DNA from: Luteimonas colneyensis | GTDB taxonomy: Bacteria; Pseudomonadota; Gammaproteobacteria; Xanthomonadales; Xanthomonadaceae | Assembly: GCF_014836665.1 (NCBI RefSeq) | Contig: NZ_JACSQJ010000004.1 | Span: forward strand, 62,001 to 126,000 | DNA length: 64,000 nucleotides | Direction of reading: 5' to 3' | In this document: piece after piece, positions 9,900 through 17,902 of the stretch | Layout of the letters: every line of letters starts with the position of its first letter | How positions within the stretch are numbered: position 1 is the first letter of the stretch | Program-made: the position numbers and the translations under genes | The notes under the pieces: generated by a model | Databases searched by the model: none | What the model saw: only the letters and a program-made list of their open reading frames with translations | What the model was told of the DNA's origin: nothing

Positions 9900-11321
9900 A
9901 TGGCCGACAAGAAGACCTTCCACCTCCCCGACCTCGGTGAGGGCCTGCCCGACGCGACCATCGTCGAGTGGTTCGTGAACGTGGGCGACACCGTGCGCCT
10001 GGACGAGAACCTGGTGTCGATGGAGACCGCCAAGGCGGTGGTCGAAGTGCCTTCCCCGGTCTCGGGCAAGGTGCTGAAGCTCGCCGGCGCCGCCGGTGAC
10101 GTGGTGATCACCGGCGCGATGCTGGCCGAGTTCGAGATCGATCCGAGCCTGCCGCAGCGCGCCGAGGGCCAGGACACCGGCCACCACCACGGCGGTGGCG
10201 GCCACGGCGTGGGCAGCCAGGATCCGGCGCCGGACGACCGCGTGGTCGCCTCCGACGAGGGCGGCGCGATCGAGGACGGCGGCGAGCCGGCGCCGAAGGC
10301 CGCTGCCAGCGGCGAGCGCGCCGACAGCGGCACCGTGGTCGGCGCCATGCAGTCTTCGGACGCCGTGCATACCGAACAGGCCGTGGCCGTGGGCGGCGTG
10401 CGCGCCATGCCCGCCGTGCGCGCGCAGGCGCGCAAGCTCAAGGTCGACATCACCCGCGTGCGCGGCACGGGCACGGACGGCACCGTCACCATGGCCGACG
10501 TGAAGCGCGCCGCCGCCGAAGGCAGCGCAGCGATGGGCGCTGGCAGCGCCGCGCCCGCCGCACGGGCCCCGGCCGCCGCCGCACCGCAGGCCGCACCTGC
10601 CCCGGCCCGCGCCACCGCCGACCGCACCGCGCTGTCGGCCTCCGGCAAGCCGATGCGCACCCAGCCGCCGTCGGTGACCGCCAGTGGCCAGCCGGAGCAG
10701 CTCAAGGGCGTGCGCCGCAACATGGCGCGCGTCATGGCCGACGCGCACAGCAAGGTAGTGCCGACCACGCTGGTCGACGACGCCGACCTGCACGCCTGGG
10801 TCGGCAAGCAGGACATCACCGCGCGCCTGATCCGCGCCATCTGCGCCGCGGCGAAAGCGGTGCCGGCGCTCAATGCCTGGTTCGACGGCGACAGCCTGAC
10901 CCGCACGATGCACCCGCACGTCGACATCGGCATCGCGGTGGACACCGACGACGGCCTGTTCGTGCCGGCGCTGCGCAATGCCGACGTGCTCGACGCCGCC
11001 GGCGTGCGCGCCGGCATCCAGCGCCTGCGCGCCCAGGTCGAGGACCGCAGCATCCCCGCCAGCGAGCTCTCGGGCTACACCATCAGCCTGTCGAACTTCG
11101 GCATGTTCGCCGGCCGCTACGCCACGCCCGTCGTGGTCCCGCCCTGCGTGGCCATCGTCGGCGCCGGCAAGCTGAGCCAGGACGTGGTGGCGGTGATCGG
11201 CGGCATCGAAGTGCACCGTCGCATGCCGATCTCGCTCACCTTCGACCATCGCGCCGCCACCGGCGGCGAGGCCGCGCGCTTCCTCAAGGCAATCCTGGAC
11301 GACCTGGCGCTGCCGAACTGA
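9900..11321 (+). CDS. pdhC: Dihydrolipoamide acyltransferase, E2 component
   Basis: This 473-residue E2 core protein carries one N-terminal lipoyl domain with the lipoylated lysine K45 in SMETAKAVVEV. A flexible Ala/Pro linker and a peripheral-subunit-binding domain (about 167-203, AMPAVRAQARKLKVD) follow. The catalytic acyltransferase domain ends with FDHRAATGGEAARF, which holds the active-site His. The ATG at 9900 follows GAGGA; an in-frame ATG at 9858 would add 14 residues of no family likeness. It completes an E1alpha-E1beta-E2 operon. The ~200 bases upstream (9697-9899) show no gene and no motif I can name. LipA and LipB, which make its cofactor, are encoded at the far end of this window. 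Confidence 0.94.
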   Translation: MADKKTFHLPDLGEGLPDATIVEWFVNVGDTVRLDENLVSMETAKAVVEVPSPVSGKVLKLAGAAGDVVITGAMLAEFEIDPSLPQRAEGQDTGHHHGGGGHGVGSQDPAPDDRVVASDEGGAIEDGGEPAPKAAASGERADSGTVVGAMQSSDAVHTEQAVAVGGVRAMPAVRAQARKLKVDITRVRGTGTDGTVTMADVKRAAAEGSAAMGAGSAAPAARAPAAAAPQAAPAPARATADRTALSASGKPMRTQPPSVTASGQPEQLKGVRRNMARVMADAHSKVVPTTLVDDADLHAWVGKQDITARLIRAICAAAKAVPALNAWFDGDSLTRTMHPHVDIGIAVDTDDGLFVPALRNADVLDAAGVRAGIQRLRAQVEDRSIPASELSGYTISLSNFGMFAGRYATPVVVPPCVAIVGAGKLSQDVVAVIGGIEVHRRMPISLTFDHRAATGGEAARFLKAILDDLALPN

Positions 11322-11323
11322 CG

Positions 11324-11358
11324 GCCGACGGCGGCGCCCGGCGCGCCGCCGCGTCGGC
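11324..11358 (+). terminator. Strong GC hairpin after the pdh operon
   Basis: GCCGACG-GCGGCGC pairs with GCGCCGC-CG-CGTCGGC around a 5-base loop, giving 14 base pairs with a 2-base bulge. It begins 2 bases after the E2 stop. No U-run follows. It is the likely 3' end of the operon transcript. Confidence 0.45.
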
Positions 11359-11432
11359 ACCCACCGCGGCGGGACTTGCCGCCGCCCTTCCCGGAGCGGA
11401 GGATCGGGCCTCCCCCGCACCCGAGCTCCGCC

Positions 11433-11816
11433 ATGGCCCATCGCAGCCGCCTGACCGGCTTCGTCCTCGACTGCCGCGTCGACGACCTCGGCCCCCACGT
11501 GGAGTTCTGGAGCCGCGCCCTGGGCAAGCGCGTGGACACGCTCGACGAGGACGGCGACGGGAAATATGCGCGCCTGCAGACCGCGGACGACGAACCGGCA
11601 CTCCTGCTGCAGAAGGTCGGCCACGACAGCCGCATCCACCTTGACATCGAGACCGACGATGTCGAGGCCGAGGTCGCGCGCCTGGAAGGCCTCGGTGCGA
11701 AGCGCGTGGAAAAGGTCCACGCCTGGTGGGTGATGGAGGCGCCGAGCGGCCACCGCTTCTGCGTCGTGCGCCAGCAGCGCGCGCCTTTCGGGCCGCATGT
11801 GAAGCAGTGGGACTGA
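11433..11816 (+). CDS. VOC-family (glyoxalase/dioxygenase-fold) protein
   Basis: This 127-residue single-domain protein has the vicinal-oxygen-chelate fold pattern: an N-terminal strand with FVLDCRVDDL, then EFWSRALG, a second half with IHLDIETDDVEAEVARLEGLGA, and the closing PSGHRFCVV. Small VOC proteins act as glyoxalases, isomerases or antibiotic-binding proteins; nothing here decides which. The ATG at 11433 is chosen because the upstream in-frame region is proline-rich and unlike the family. It is convergent with the metallo-hydrolase gene, with only 14 bases between the stops. Confidence 0.85.
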   Translation: MAHRSRLTGFVLDCRVDDLGPHVEFWSRALGKRVDTLDEDGDGKYARLQTADDEPALLLQKVGHDSRIHLDIETDDVEAEVARLEGLGAKRVEKVHAWWVMEAPSGHRFCVVRQQRAPFGPHVKQWD

Positions 11817-11822
11817 CCGGCT

Positions 11823-11844
11823 GGTCGCAGCTACAGCTGCGACC
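11823..11844. repeat. REP-like palindrome (half unit) overlapping the end of the hydrolase gene
   Basis: A 22-base palindrome: two 10-base arms (GGTCGCAGCT and its complement) around AC. It shares the core CAGCTACAGCTGCGAC with the larger inverted repeat at 58540-58619. It lies between two convergent genes and supplies the last codons and the stop of the metallo-hydrolase, and it may act as a bidirectional terminator. Confidence 0.7.
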
Positions 11845-12802
11845 GCCGCTCCGCGCGACGCCCGCGCTCCAGCCAGGCGATCAGCCCCTGGGCGTTGAGC
11901 TCGATGTCCATCTCCAGCAGCGCAGGCACCATGCGCTCCGGATCCACCACGCCGTGGATGCGCGCGCGATCGACGTAGAGCTTCGTCAGCGCCTGCTTCA
12001 GCGCCTCGTGCCGCCCCGGGGCTTCGTCCAGGAACTGCGCCAGCGCGACCATCGCATCGACCTGTTCGATCAGCCTCAAGCCGACCCGCTGCACGTCGCG
12101 CACGGCGCCGAAATGGGTCACATGGCAGACCTCCGGGCCGGCCGCGAGCAGGCGCCTGATCGAATCCTTCATCTGCAGCGGATCGAACTGCACCGGCGAC
12201 GTGGTCGGGATCGCGAACGGCCGGCCGCCGACGTCGAACTCGCGGTAGGAGATACCGAAGCTGTCGCCGGTGAACCAGGACCGCGTGCGCTCGTCCCACA
12301 CCGAAAGGTGGTGGAGGGCGTGGCCGGGCGTGTGCGCGAGCAGCAGCGGCCGGCCGGCAAGCTCCAGCACCTGTCCGTCCCCGGCTTCGAGCACGCGCTC
12401 CAGCGGCGCCGGCACCAGGCCGCCATAGGCCTGCTCGAACAGGGCATCGCCATAGACCTGGCGCGCGCTGGCGGTCAGCTTCGCCGGATCGACGAGATGC
12501 GGCGCGCCGCGCGGATGCACCACCAGCGTCGCGGCGGGCAGCTCCCGCAGCAGCGCGCCCGCACCGCCCGCATGGTCGAGGTGGACGTGGGTGGTGATGA
12601 GCCAGTCGACCGCGTCCGGCGCCAGCCCGGCGGCATCGAGCGCCGCGAGCATGACCGGCACGCTGTGCAGGGTGCCGCAATCGATGAAGGCGGCGCGGCC
12701 GTTCTCGACCAGCAGGTAAGCGGCACAGAACGCCGGCCGTTCGCCGAAGCCGGTGTCGATGAGGATGATGCCGTCGCCTGCGTGCACGCCGTTCCCTTTC
12801 AC
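11831..12802 (-). CDS. MBL-fold metallo-hydrolase
   Basis: This 323-residue protein has the metallo-beta-lactamase fold with two-metal ligands HVHLDHAGG (about residues 92-100), a downstream HTPGHALHH and the FTGDSFG aspartate strand. It resembles glyoxalase II-like and quorum-lactonase-like hydrolases; its substrate is unknown. The start is a GTG at 12802; a second in-frame GTG lies five codons downstream. The last codons and the TAG are provided by a REP-like palindrome (11823-11844), so the C-terminal residues may be repeat-derived rather than ancestral. It is convergent with the VOC gene. Confidence 0.87.
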   Translation of the reverse strand: MKGNGVHAGDGIILIDTGFGERPAFCAAYLLVENGRAAFIDCGTLHSVPVMLAALDAAGLAPDAVDWLITTHVHLDHAGGAGALLRELPAATLVVHPRGAPHLVDPAKLTASARQVYGDALFEQAYGGLVPAPLERVLEAGDGQVLELAGRPLLLAHTPGHALHHLSVWDERTRSWFTGDSFGISYREFDVGGRPFAIPTTSPVQFDPLQMKDSIRRLLAAGPEVCHVTHFGAVRDVQRVGLRLIEQVDAMVALAQFLDEAPGRHEALKQALTKLYVDRARIHGVVDPERMVPALLEMDIELNAQGLIAWLERGRRAERRSQL

Positions 12803-12869
12803 TGCGGACCACGCCGCAGTCTACCGGGCGGCGCGGCGCGCACCGATGCCGCTTTGGTCGAAGCTCCGC

Positions 12870-13178
12870 TCAGCGGCGGCGGAACAGCAGCATGCGCAGC
12901 ACGAACGCCACCAGCATCGCCGCCAGGAACACGCCATAGCCGGCGGCCGTGGCCAGGATGTGGCGCCACATGCGCCCGTGCGCGGGGTCGGCGAGGTCCT
13001 GCAGCCAGTACAGGCTGGCCACGAACAGCGCCAGCGACACGAGGATCGCGGCCAGGTCGTAGAGCCTGCGCGCAAGCCCGCGTGGCTGCCGCGGCCAGAT
13101 CCAGAACAGCGCGGACAGGATCAGGAACCAGGGGAGGAACAGGATCAGCGTGAGGTTCGTCTCGACCAGAGGATTCAC
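12870..13178 (-). CDS. Small membrane protein downstream of trpS
   Basis: This 102-residue protein has three hydrophobic segments (about residues 8-27, 40-58 and 74-95) and a basic C-terminus FRRR. I do not recognise a family. It starts at a GTG overlapping the trpS stop (GTGA, 13175-13178), which argues for translation coupled to trpS and for a real gene. Nothing in its sequence points to catalysis; an inner-membrane location is inferred. Confidence 0.7.
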   Translation of the reverse strand: MNPLVETNLTLILFLPWFLILSALFWIWPRQPRGLARRLYDLAAILVSLALFVASLYWLQDLADPAHGRMWRHILATAAGYGVFLAAMLVAFVLRMLLFRRR

Positions 13179-14506
13179 GCCGCATCCCCGGCGAAGCGCT
13201 CCAGCGCGGCCAGCAGCGCATCGGCGTCGACGGCCTCGCCGAGCGCACCGACGTCGGCATCGTCCAGCCAGACCCGGCCGTTGGCGTCCACACGTGGCGC
13301 CGCCGCGCCGGACTTGAGCAGGGCGACGATGCGCCCGGCCTCGCGGGGGGACTCGAAGCCTGCGCCCTGCAGCAGCAGCACATCGCCGTCGACGAGCTTG
13401 AAGTGGAAGCGACCGTCGTCCTCGCGGTACTGCTTGAACTGCGGCGGCGCCAGCTTTGCCGCGCCGGTGCCGCCGTCGGCATCAGCCTCGCCCCGCACCG
13501 TCGCCAGGTCACGCAGGCCTACCGCGGAGCGCAGCTGCGCCAGGAAGGGCCGCGCCTCTTCGTCGCGCAGCCGCTCGCCACCATGGCGCAGCATGCGTTC
13601 GATAGCGGCCGGATCCGCGGCCAGCTCGCGGTAGCGCTCGCGCAGCGGCGCCAGCTCGGCGTCGATTCGCTCGAACACGCGCTCCTTCGCCTCGCCCCAG
13701 GCGATGCCTTCGGCGTAGGCGCTGCGCATCGCCGCGGTTTCATCGACGTCGGCAAAGGCCTGGTAAAGCTGGAACAGCGCCGAGCCTTCCGTGTCCTTGG
13801 CTTCCCCGGGCAGGCGCGAGTCGGTGAGGATGGAAAACACCAGCCGGCGCAGCTCCTCGCGCGGCGCGAACAGCGGGATCACGTTGTCGTAGCTCTTCGA
13901 CATCTTGCGGCCGTCCAGGCCCGGCAGGGTCGCGACCTGCTCCTCAATCGCCGCTTCGGGCAGCGTGAAGTGCTCGCCGTACAGGTGGTTGAAGCGCTGC
14001 GCGAAGTCGCGCGCCATCTCGATGTGCTGCACCTGGTCGCGGCCCACCGGCACCCGGTGAGCGTTGAACAGCAGGATGTCGGCGGCCATCAGCACCGGAT
14101 ACATGTACAGGCCCGCGGTCACGCCGGCATCGTCGTCGTCGCCCTCGGCGCGATTGCGGTCGACCGCGGCCTTGTACGCATGCGCGCGGTTGAGCAGGCC
14201 CTTGCCGGCGACGCAGGTCAGCAGCCAGGTCAGCTCGGTGGTCTCGGGGACGTCGGACTGGCGGTAGAAGGCCACCCGCTCCGGATCCAGCCCGCAGGCC
14301 AGCCAGCTGGCCGCGATCTCCAGGGTCGAGCGCTGCACGCGCAGCGGGTCCTGGGTGCTGATCAGCGCGTGGTAGTCGGCGAGGAAGAAGAAGCTTTCGA
14401 CGCCCTGGGCCCGGCTCGCAGCCACCGCCGGGCGGATCGCGCCGACGTAGTTGCCGAGATGGGGAACGCCGGTGGGCTTGATGCCGGTAAGGACGCGGAG
14501 GCTCAT
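13175..14506 (-). CDS. trpS: Tryptophanyl-tRNA synthetase with C-terminal extension
   Basis: This class I synthetase charges tRNA-Trp. The HIGH-like motif PHLGNYVGA lies near residue 15 and KMSKS about residue 200. The product is 443 residues, roughly 100 more than E. coli TrpS. The extra C-terminal part contains RFHFKLVDGDVLLLQGAGFE followed by a helix, which resembles the small YegP/DUF1508 domain. Long TrpS forms occur in Xanthomonadaceae and some betaproteobacteria. The ATG at 14504-14506 begins the conserved MSLRVLTGIKPTG; an upstream GTG at 14518 would add four residues. A small membrane protein gene overlaps its stop. Confidence 0.95.
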   Translation of the reverse strand: MSLRVLTGIKPTGVPHLGNYVGAIRPAVAASRAQGVESFFFLADYHALISTQDPLRVQRSTLEIAASWLACGLDPERVAFYRQSDVPETTELTWLLTCVAGKGLLNRAHAYKAAVDRNRAEGDDDDAGVTAGLYMYPVLMAADILLFNAHRVPVGRDQVQHIEMARDFAQRFNHLYGEHFTLPEAAIEEQVATLPGLDGRKMSKSYDNVIPLFAPREELRRLVFSILTDSRLPGEAKDTEGSALFQLYQAFADVDETAAMRSAYAEGIAWGEAKERVFERIDAELAPLRERYRELAADPAAIERMLRHGGERLRDEEARPFLAQLRSAVGLRDLATVRGEADADGGTGAAKLAPPQFKQYREDDGRFHFKLVDGDVLLLQGAGFESPREAGRIVALLKSGAAAPRVDANGRVWLDDADVGALGEAVDADALLAALERFAGDAA

Positions 14507-14605
14507 GGATGCGGACACGGACGCGGGAGATGGCCCATTCTATCCCGCGCTCCGCGCTGCTCCCCGGCTCCGCGGCGGCTTTGGGCAACGACCGCCCAAC
14601 GAGAA

Positions 14606-14627
14606 AGGGCCGGCATGTGCCGGCCCT
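14606..14627 (-). terminator. Rho-independent terminator after csbD
   Basis: AGGGCCGGCA pairs with TGCCGGCCCT around a 2-base turn. On the minus strand the stem is followed by TTTCTCGTT. It lies 22 bases after the CsbD stop, so it fits an intrinsic terminator for that gene. Confidence 0.7.
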
Positions 14628-14648
14628 CGGGGTGACGCAGGCGATGGA

Positions 14649-14849
14649 TCAGCCCAGGTCCTTCTCGAAGTCGCGGACCTCGCGCTCGGCGCGATCACGC
14701 TCCCAGCCGTACTGCTCCTGCAGCTTGCCGGCCAGGTATTCGCCGTTGCCCTCGGCGACGTCGAAGACGTCATCGGTCAGGTCGCCCCAGCGTGCCTGGG
14801 CCTTGCCCTTCAGCTGGCTCCACTTGCCCGAAATGATGTCCTTGTTCAT
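14649..14849 (-). CDS. CsbD-family stress protein
   Basis: This 66-residue cytoplasmic protein begins [17 protein letters not shown], the typical CsbD/YjbJ start, and ends in a charged helix with [16 protein letters not shown]. CsbD proteins accumulate under general stress; their biochemical role is not known. The ATG at 14849 has an excellent GAGGAG six bases upstream. An upstream stem-loop (14869-14905) would lie in the 5' leader, and a terminator follows. It sits next to a gene for an entericidin-like lipoprotein on the same strand, also a stress-associated type. Confidence 0.92.
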   Translation of the reverse strand: MNKDIISGKWSQLKGKAQARWGDLTDDVFDVAEGNGEYLAGKLQEQYGWERDRAEREVRDFEKDLG

Positions 14850-14868
14850 GCGCTGCTCCTCGATCTTC

Positions 14869-14905
14869 TGTGGGGGACGTACCGCTTCCGCGGAACGCCC
14901 CCACA
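14869..14905 (-). promoter_or_regulatory. Long stem-loop in the csbD leader
   Basis: TGTGGGGG and CCCCCACA form a perfect 8-bp stem. A nested palindrome TTCCGCGGAA lies inside the loop. The element ends only 8 bases before the csbD ribosome-binding site (GAGGAG), so it could hold an operator or affect translation. Function is inferred from position only. Confidence 0.4.
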
Positions 14906-14973
14906 ATGCCGAAGACCGCATCATCGCGAGGTCAAGGTTCCGTTGCGCGGACCTTCACCTTGCCAACGTGCGT

Positions 14974-15129
14974 TCAGCGCGGATCGGTCGCACCGGTGTC
15001 GTCGGCCGCGTCCTCGACCTTCTCGCCGACCTTCTGCACGTCCTTGCCGGCGCCGGCCACGGTGTTGCACGCGGTCAGCATGCCGATCGAGAACATCGAA
15101 ACCATCATCAGGATCGCAATACGCTTCAT
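14974..15129 (-). CDS. Entericidin-like small lipoprotein
   Basis: This 51-residue precursor has a basic MKR start, a hydrophobic stretch and a lipobox MLTAC at residues 17-21, followed by NTVAGAGKDVQKVGEKVEDA. That pattern is the entericidin A/B family of tiny outer-membrane-anchored lipoproteins, linked in enterobacteria to stationary-phase toxin/antidote behaviour. Only one copy is present here, so antidote or toxin cannot be assigned. The ATG at 15129 follows AAGGAGAG. It lies upstream of csbD on the same strand. Confidence 0.9.
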   Translation of the reverse strand: MKRIAILMMVSMFSIGMLTACNTVAGAGKDVQKVGEKVEDAADDTGATDPR

Positions 15130-15265
15130 GGGACTCTCCTTCTGTGCAGGGTGCCGCAGGCGGCCACCGCCCCGGTCAGGGACATGAAACGCAGCACGAG
15201 GTGAATTCCACGTTGACGCGGGCCATTGCGCCGGCCCGCGGCGGGCCGTGCGTTCATGTCCCCGG

Positions 15266-16189
15266 TCAGTCGCGCATCAGCGTCGATTTGCCGAACAGGC
15301 TTTCCACCAGGTCCACCGCCAGGCGCGCGGTTCGGTTGCGCTTGTCCAGCGCCGGGTTGACCTCGACCACGTCGAGCGAGTCGGCGCCGCCCGCGTCGGC
15401 GATCATCTCCATCATCAGCTGCGCCTCGCGGTAGTCGAGGCCGCCCGGCACGCGGGTGCCGGTCCCGGGCGCGATCGACGGGTCGAGCACGTCGACGTCG
15501 AAGCTGACGTGCAGGTGGGTATCGGCGTCGATGCCGGCCAGCGCCTCCTCCATCACCTGCTTCATGCCGACCTCGTCGATGTAGCGCATGTCGTAGATGT
15601 CGAGGCCGTGCTCGCGCACCAGGCGCTTCTCCTCGGGATCCACCGAACGGATGCCGATCTGGCGGACGTCGGCCGGCGAGATCATCGGGCCCTGCCCGCC
15701 CAGGTTGACCAGCGCGTCCGGACCGAGGCCGCAGAGGCAGGCCACCGGCATGCCGTGGACGTTGCCGGACGGCGTGATCGCGGAGGTGTTGAAGTCGGCA
15801 TGGGCATCGAGCCAGAGCACGCGCAGGCGCTTGCCCTGCGCGCGGCAGTGGCGCGCGACCGCGGTGATCGAGCCCATCGCGAGGCAGTGGTCGCCGCCGA
15901 GCATCACCGGCATGCGGCCGGCCGCGAGTTCGGCGGCGGACATCTCCATCACCGCGCGGTTCCAGGCCACGACCTCGTCGAGGTGGCGATAGCCTTCGAC
16001 CGGCGGCATCCAGGGATTGCGCGGGCCGGCCACGTCGCCGCGATCGGCGACCTCGACGCCACGCGAGGCCAGCGCCTCCACCAGGCCGGCGACACGCAAC
16101 GCCTCGGGCCCCATCGACGCCCCCCGCGTGCCGGCACCGACGTCGGTCGGGACTCCAAAGACGGTCACGGGCTTCGGCTTCAGCGACAT
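15266..16189 (-). CDS. rocF: Arginase (ureohydrolase family)
   Basis: This 307-residue enzyme hydrolyses L-arginine to ornithine and urea with a binuclear manganese centre. All metal-ligand motifs are visible: GGDHCLAMG near residue 98, WLDAHADFN near 125 and SFDVDVLDP near 229, with VEVNPALD toward the C-terminus. The length fits arginases (about 300) rather than agmatinases, and the N-terminal VPTDVGAGTRGASMGPEALR is arginase-like. The ATG at 16189 opens the conserved region. It stands alone just downstream of tRNA-Thr on the same strand. Neighbouring genes do not suggest an operon. Confidence 0.93.
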   Translation of the reverse strand: MSLKPKPVTVFGVPTDVGAGTRGASMGPEALRVAGLVEALASRGVEVADRGDVAGPRNPWMPPVEGYRHLDEVVAWNRAVMEMSAAELAAGRMPVMLGGDHCLAMGSITAVARHCRAQGKRLRVLWLDAHADFNTSAITPSGNVHGMPVACLCGLGPDALVNLGGQGPMISPADVRQIGIRSVDPEEKRLVREHGLDIYDMRYIDEVGMKQVMEEALAGIDADTHLHVSFDVDVLDPSIAPGTGTRVPGGLDYREAQLMMEMIADAGGADSLDVVEVNPALDKRNRTARLAVDLVESLFGKSTLMRD

Positions 16190-16215
16190 GCGGGCTCCAG
16201 CGGATACGGGCGGGA

Positions 16216-16291
16216 TGGTGCCGACAGTCCGGATCGAACGGACGACCTACCGCTTACAAGGCGGTTGCTCTACCAGCTGAGCTATGCCGGC
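16216..16291 (-). tRNA. tRNA-Thr (anticodon UGU)
   Basis: The 76-nt cloverleaf starts GCCGGCATAGCTCAG and ends with an encoded CCA. The acceptor stem GCCGGCA pairs with TGTCGGC (one G-U). The anticodon stem ACCGC/GCGGT holds the loop CTTGTAA, giving anticodon TGT for threonine. The T arm TCCGTTCGATCCGGA is normal. It lies between a SPOR-type protein gene and arginase. Confidence 0.96.
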
Positions 16292-16318
16292 ACGTGCGCC
16301 ACGAAGGCGCGCGGCATT

Positions 16319-17152
16319 CTAGCGCGACGCGACCGCGACCACGTCCGCGCAGTCGATCTCCCGCGCTTCGGCGGCGCCGGCGGTCGTGCGCGCGGCCGCG
16401 GCATCGAACGTCGGACCGGCGGCGAAGTCGAGCCAGTGGCGCGTCGAGGCCTCGCCCAGCGGCTGCGCCTGCGCGGGGAAGCCGGCGCCACGCAGCGCGG
16501 CCTCGCGGCGGCGCGCGGCGGGTTCGCTGCCATAGCGTCCCAGCGCGATCGCGTTGGCTTCGTCGCCGGACGGGATCACCAGCAGGTCGTCGAAGCCCGC
16601 CTCGCGGATCCTGACCGCCAGCGCATCGGCGGCGGCCCGGTCGGACTGCGGCGCCATCGCCACGCGCCAGCCACGCGGCGCGTCGACCACGTCGCGCACG
16701 CGCGTGCGCGTCGCGCCGAGCGGCTGCAGCGCGCCGCGCGCCGCGGCCACCGACGCGGCGTCGGCGTAGGGTCCGAAGCTCAGGCAGCGCAGCGGCGAGG
16801 CCGGTGCCGGGGCCACGGCCACCGAGACCGCATCCACCCCGGGAACCCCGGTTGCGCTCGCGGCAGCCGCCGGGGCCGGTTCGGCGACCGGCTGCGGCAC
16901 CGCCGCCTCCGCAGGGTCCGCGCCCTCGGCGCCAGGGCCCGCGGCCACGTCCGGGTTGCCCGCGATCTCCGGGGCCTGTCCCGCAGCCGCGCGATCCGCA
17001 CCATCGTCGGCTTCGCCGAGCAGCCGCAGCGGCTGCACGCCCTCGGGCTGGATCCACGGCGTCGGCGGCAGCGGCCCCGGACGCAGCAGCCACCAGGTGG
17101 CCACGCCGAAGTTGAGCATCACGAGTAGGACGAGCAGGGCGCGCGCGGGCAT
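16319..17152 (-). CDS. SPOR-like membrane-anchored protein
   Basis: This 277-residue protein has one N-terminal transmembrane helix (about residues 5-22), a long Ala/Pro-rich linker to about residue 115, and a globular C-terminal half with FGPYADAASVAAARGALQPL and a second repeat RIREAGFDDLLVI that resemble SPOR/peptidoglycan-binding repeats. This suggests a periplasmic, cell-wall-associated role, by family only. It begins 9 bases after the coaX stop and forms the tail of the birA-coaX operon. The start ATG (17152) places the anchor at the very N-terminus. Confidence 0.75.
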   Translation of the reverse strand: MPARALLVLLVMLNFGVATWWLLRPGPLPPTPWIQPEGVQPLRLLGEADDGADRAAAGQAPEIAGNPDVAAGPGAEGADPAEAAVPQPVAEPAPAAAASATGVPGVDAVSVAVAPAPASPLRCLSFGPYADAASVAAARGALQPLGATRTRVRDVVDAPRGWRVAMAPQSDRAAADALAVRIREAGFDDLLVIPSGDEANAIALGRYGSEPAARRREAALRGAGFPAQAQPLGEASTRHWLDFAAGPTFDAAAARTTAGAAEAREIDCADVVAVASR

Positions 17153-17161
17153 CCCCGGATT

Positions 17162-17902
17162 CTAGCCCGCGCCCGCGGGCTGGCGGGCCAGCCGCGCCAG
17201 TCCGTCCATCACCAGCGAGGGCCGGTGCAGCACGCCCGGCAGACCTGCGAGCAGCAGGTCCGCGCCACCGCCGTGCACGACGATGGCCGGCGGCGTACCC
17301 GCCAGCCGCGCCGCCGCATCGCGGCTGCGCTCGACCAGGCCCAGCGCCGCACCCGCGCAGCCCGCGGCCAGTGCATCCTCGGTGCCGGTGCCGAAGTGCA
17401 CGACGGCCCCGCCCTCCAGCGGCAGCTGCGGCGCGCGCGCGTGCAGCGCTTCGCGCATCAGCGTCGGCGAGGGGGCGATGCAGCCGCCGAGATGCACGCC
17501 GTCGGCGTCCACCAGGTCGATCGTGAGCGCGGTGCCGACGCCGACCACCAGCAGCCAGCCCGCCACCTGCGCGCGGGCGCCGATCATCGCCAGCGCGCGG
17601 TCCACGCCCAGTCGCACGGGGTCGTCGTAGCCGATCCGGACGCCGCCCATCTCCCGCGCCACGCGCACCTCGACCACGCGCGCCGCGCGCGGCACCAGCA
17701 CCTGCAGCAGCGCCGCGCGCAGGGCCGCCGGGCCCACGCTGGCCACCCAGGCCACGTCGATCCGCGGCGGCAGGGCCGCCATCCAGCCGGCACCCAGCGC
17801 ATGCTCCCCGTGCGGGAAGGCCGCCACCTCGCCCGCGCTGCCCTGGCGCAGCGGCGCCAGCTTGAGGCGCGTGTTGCCGAGGTCGAAGGCCCAGTCGCTC
17901 AT
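17162..17902 (-). CDS. coaX: Type III pantothenate kinase
   Basis: This 246-residue kinase phosphorylates pantothenate in the first step of coenzyme A synthesis. The ATP-binding DLGNTRLK motif lies at residues 7-14, DRALAMIGA in the middle, then VGVGTALTIDLVDADG and GGCIAPSPTLM. Type III enzymes are typical where the coaA type is absent. The ATG overlaps the birA stop by four bases (ATGA, 17899-17902), indicating coupled translation. The birA-coaX pairing is common in proteobacteria. Confidence 0.95.
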   Translation of the reverse strand: MSDWAFDLGNTRLKLAPLRQGSAGEVAAFPHGEHALGAGWMAALPPRIDVAWVASVGPAALRAALLQVLVPRAARVVEVRVAREMGGVRIGYDDPVRLGVDRALAMIGARAQVAGWLLVVGVGTALTIDLVDADGVHLGGCIAPSPTLMREALHARAPQLPLEGGAVVHFGTGTEDALAAGCAGAALGLVERSRDAAARLAGTPPAIVVHGGGADLLLAGLPGVLHRPSLVMDGLARLARQPAGAG

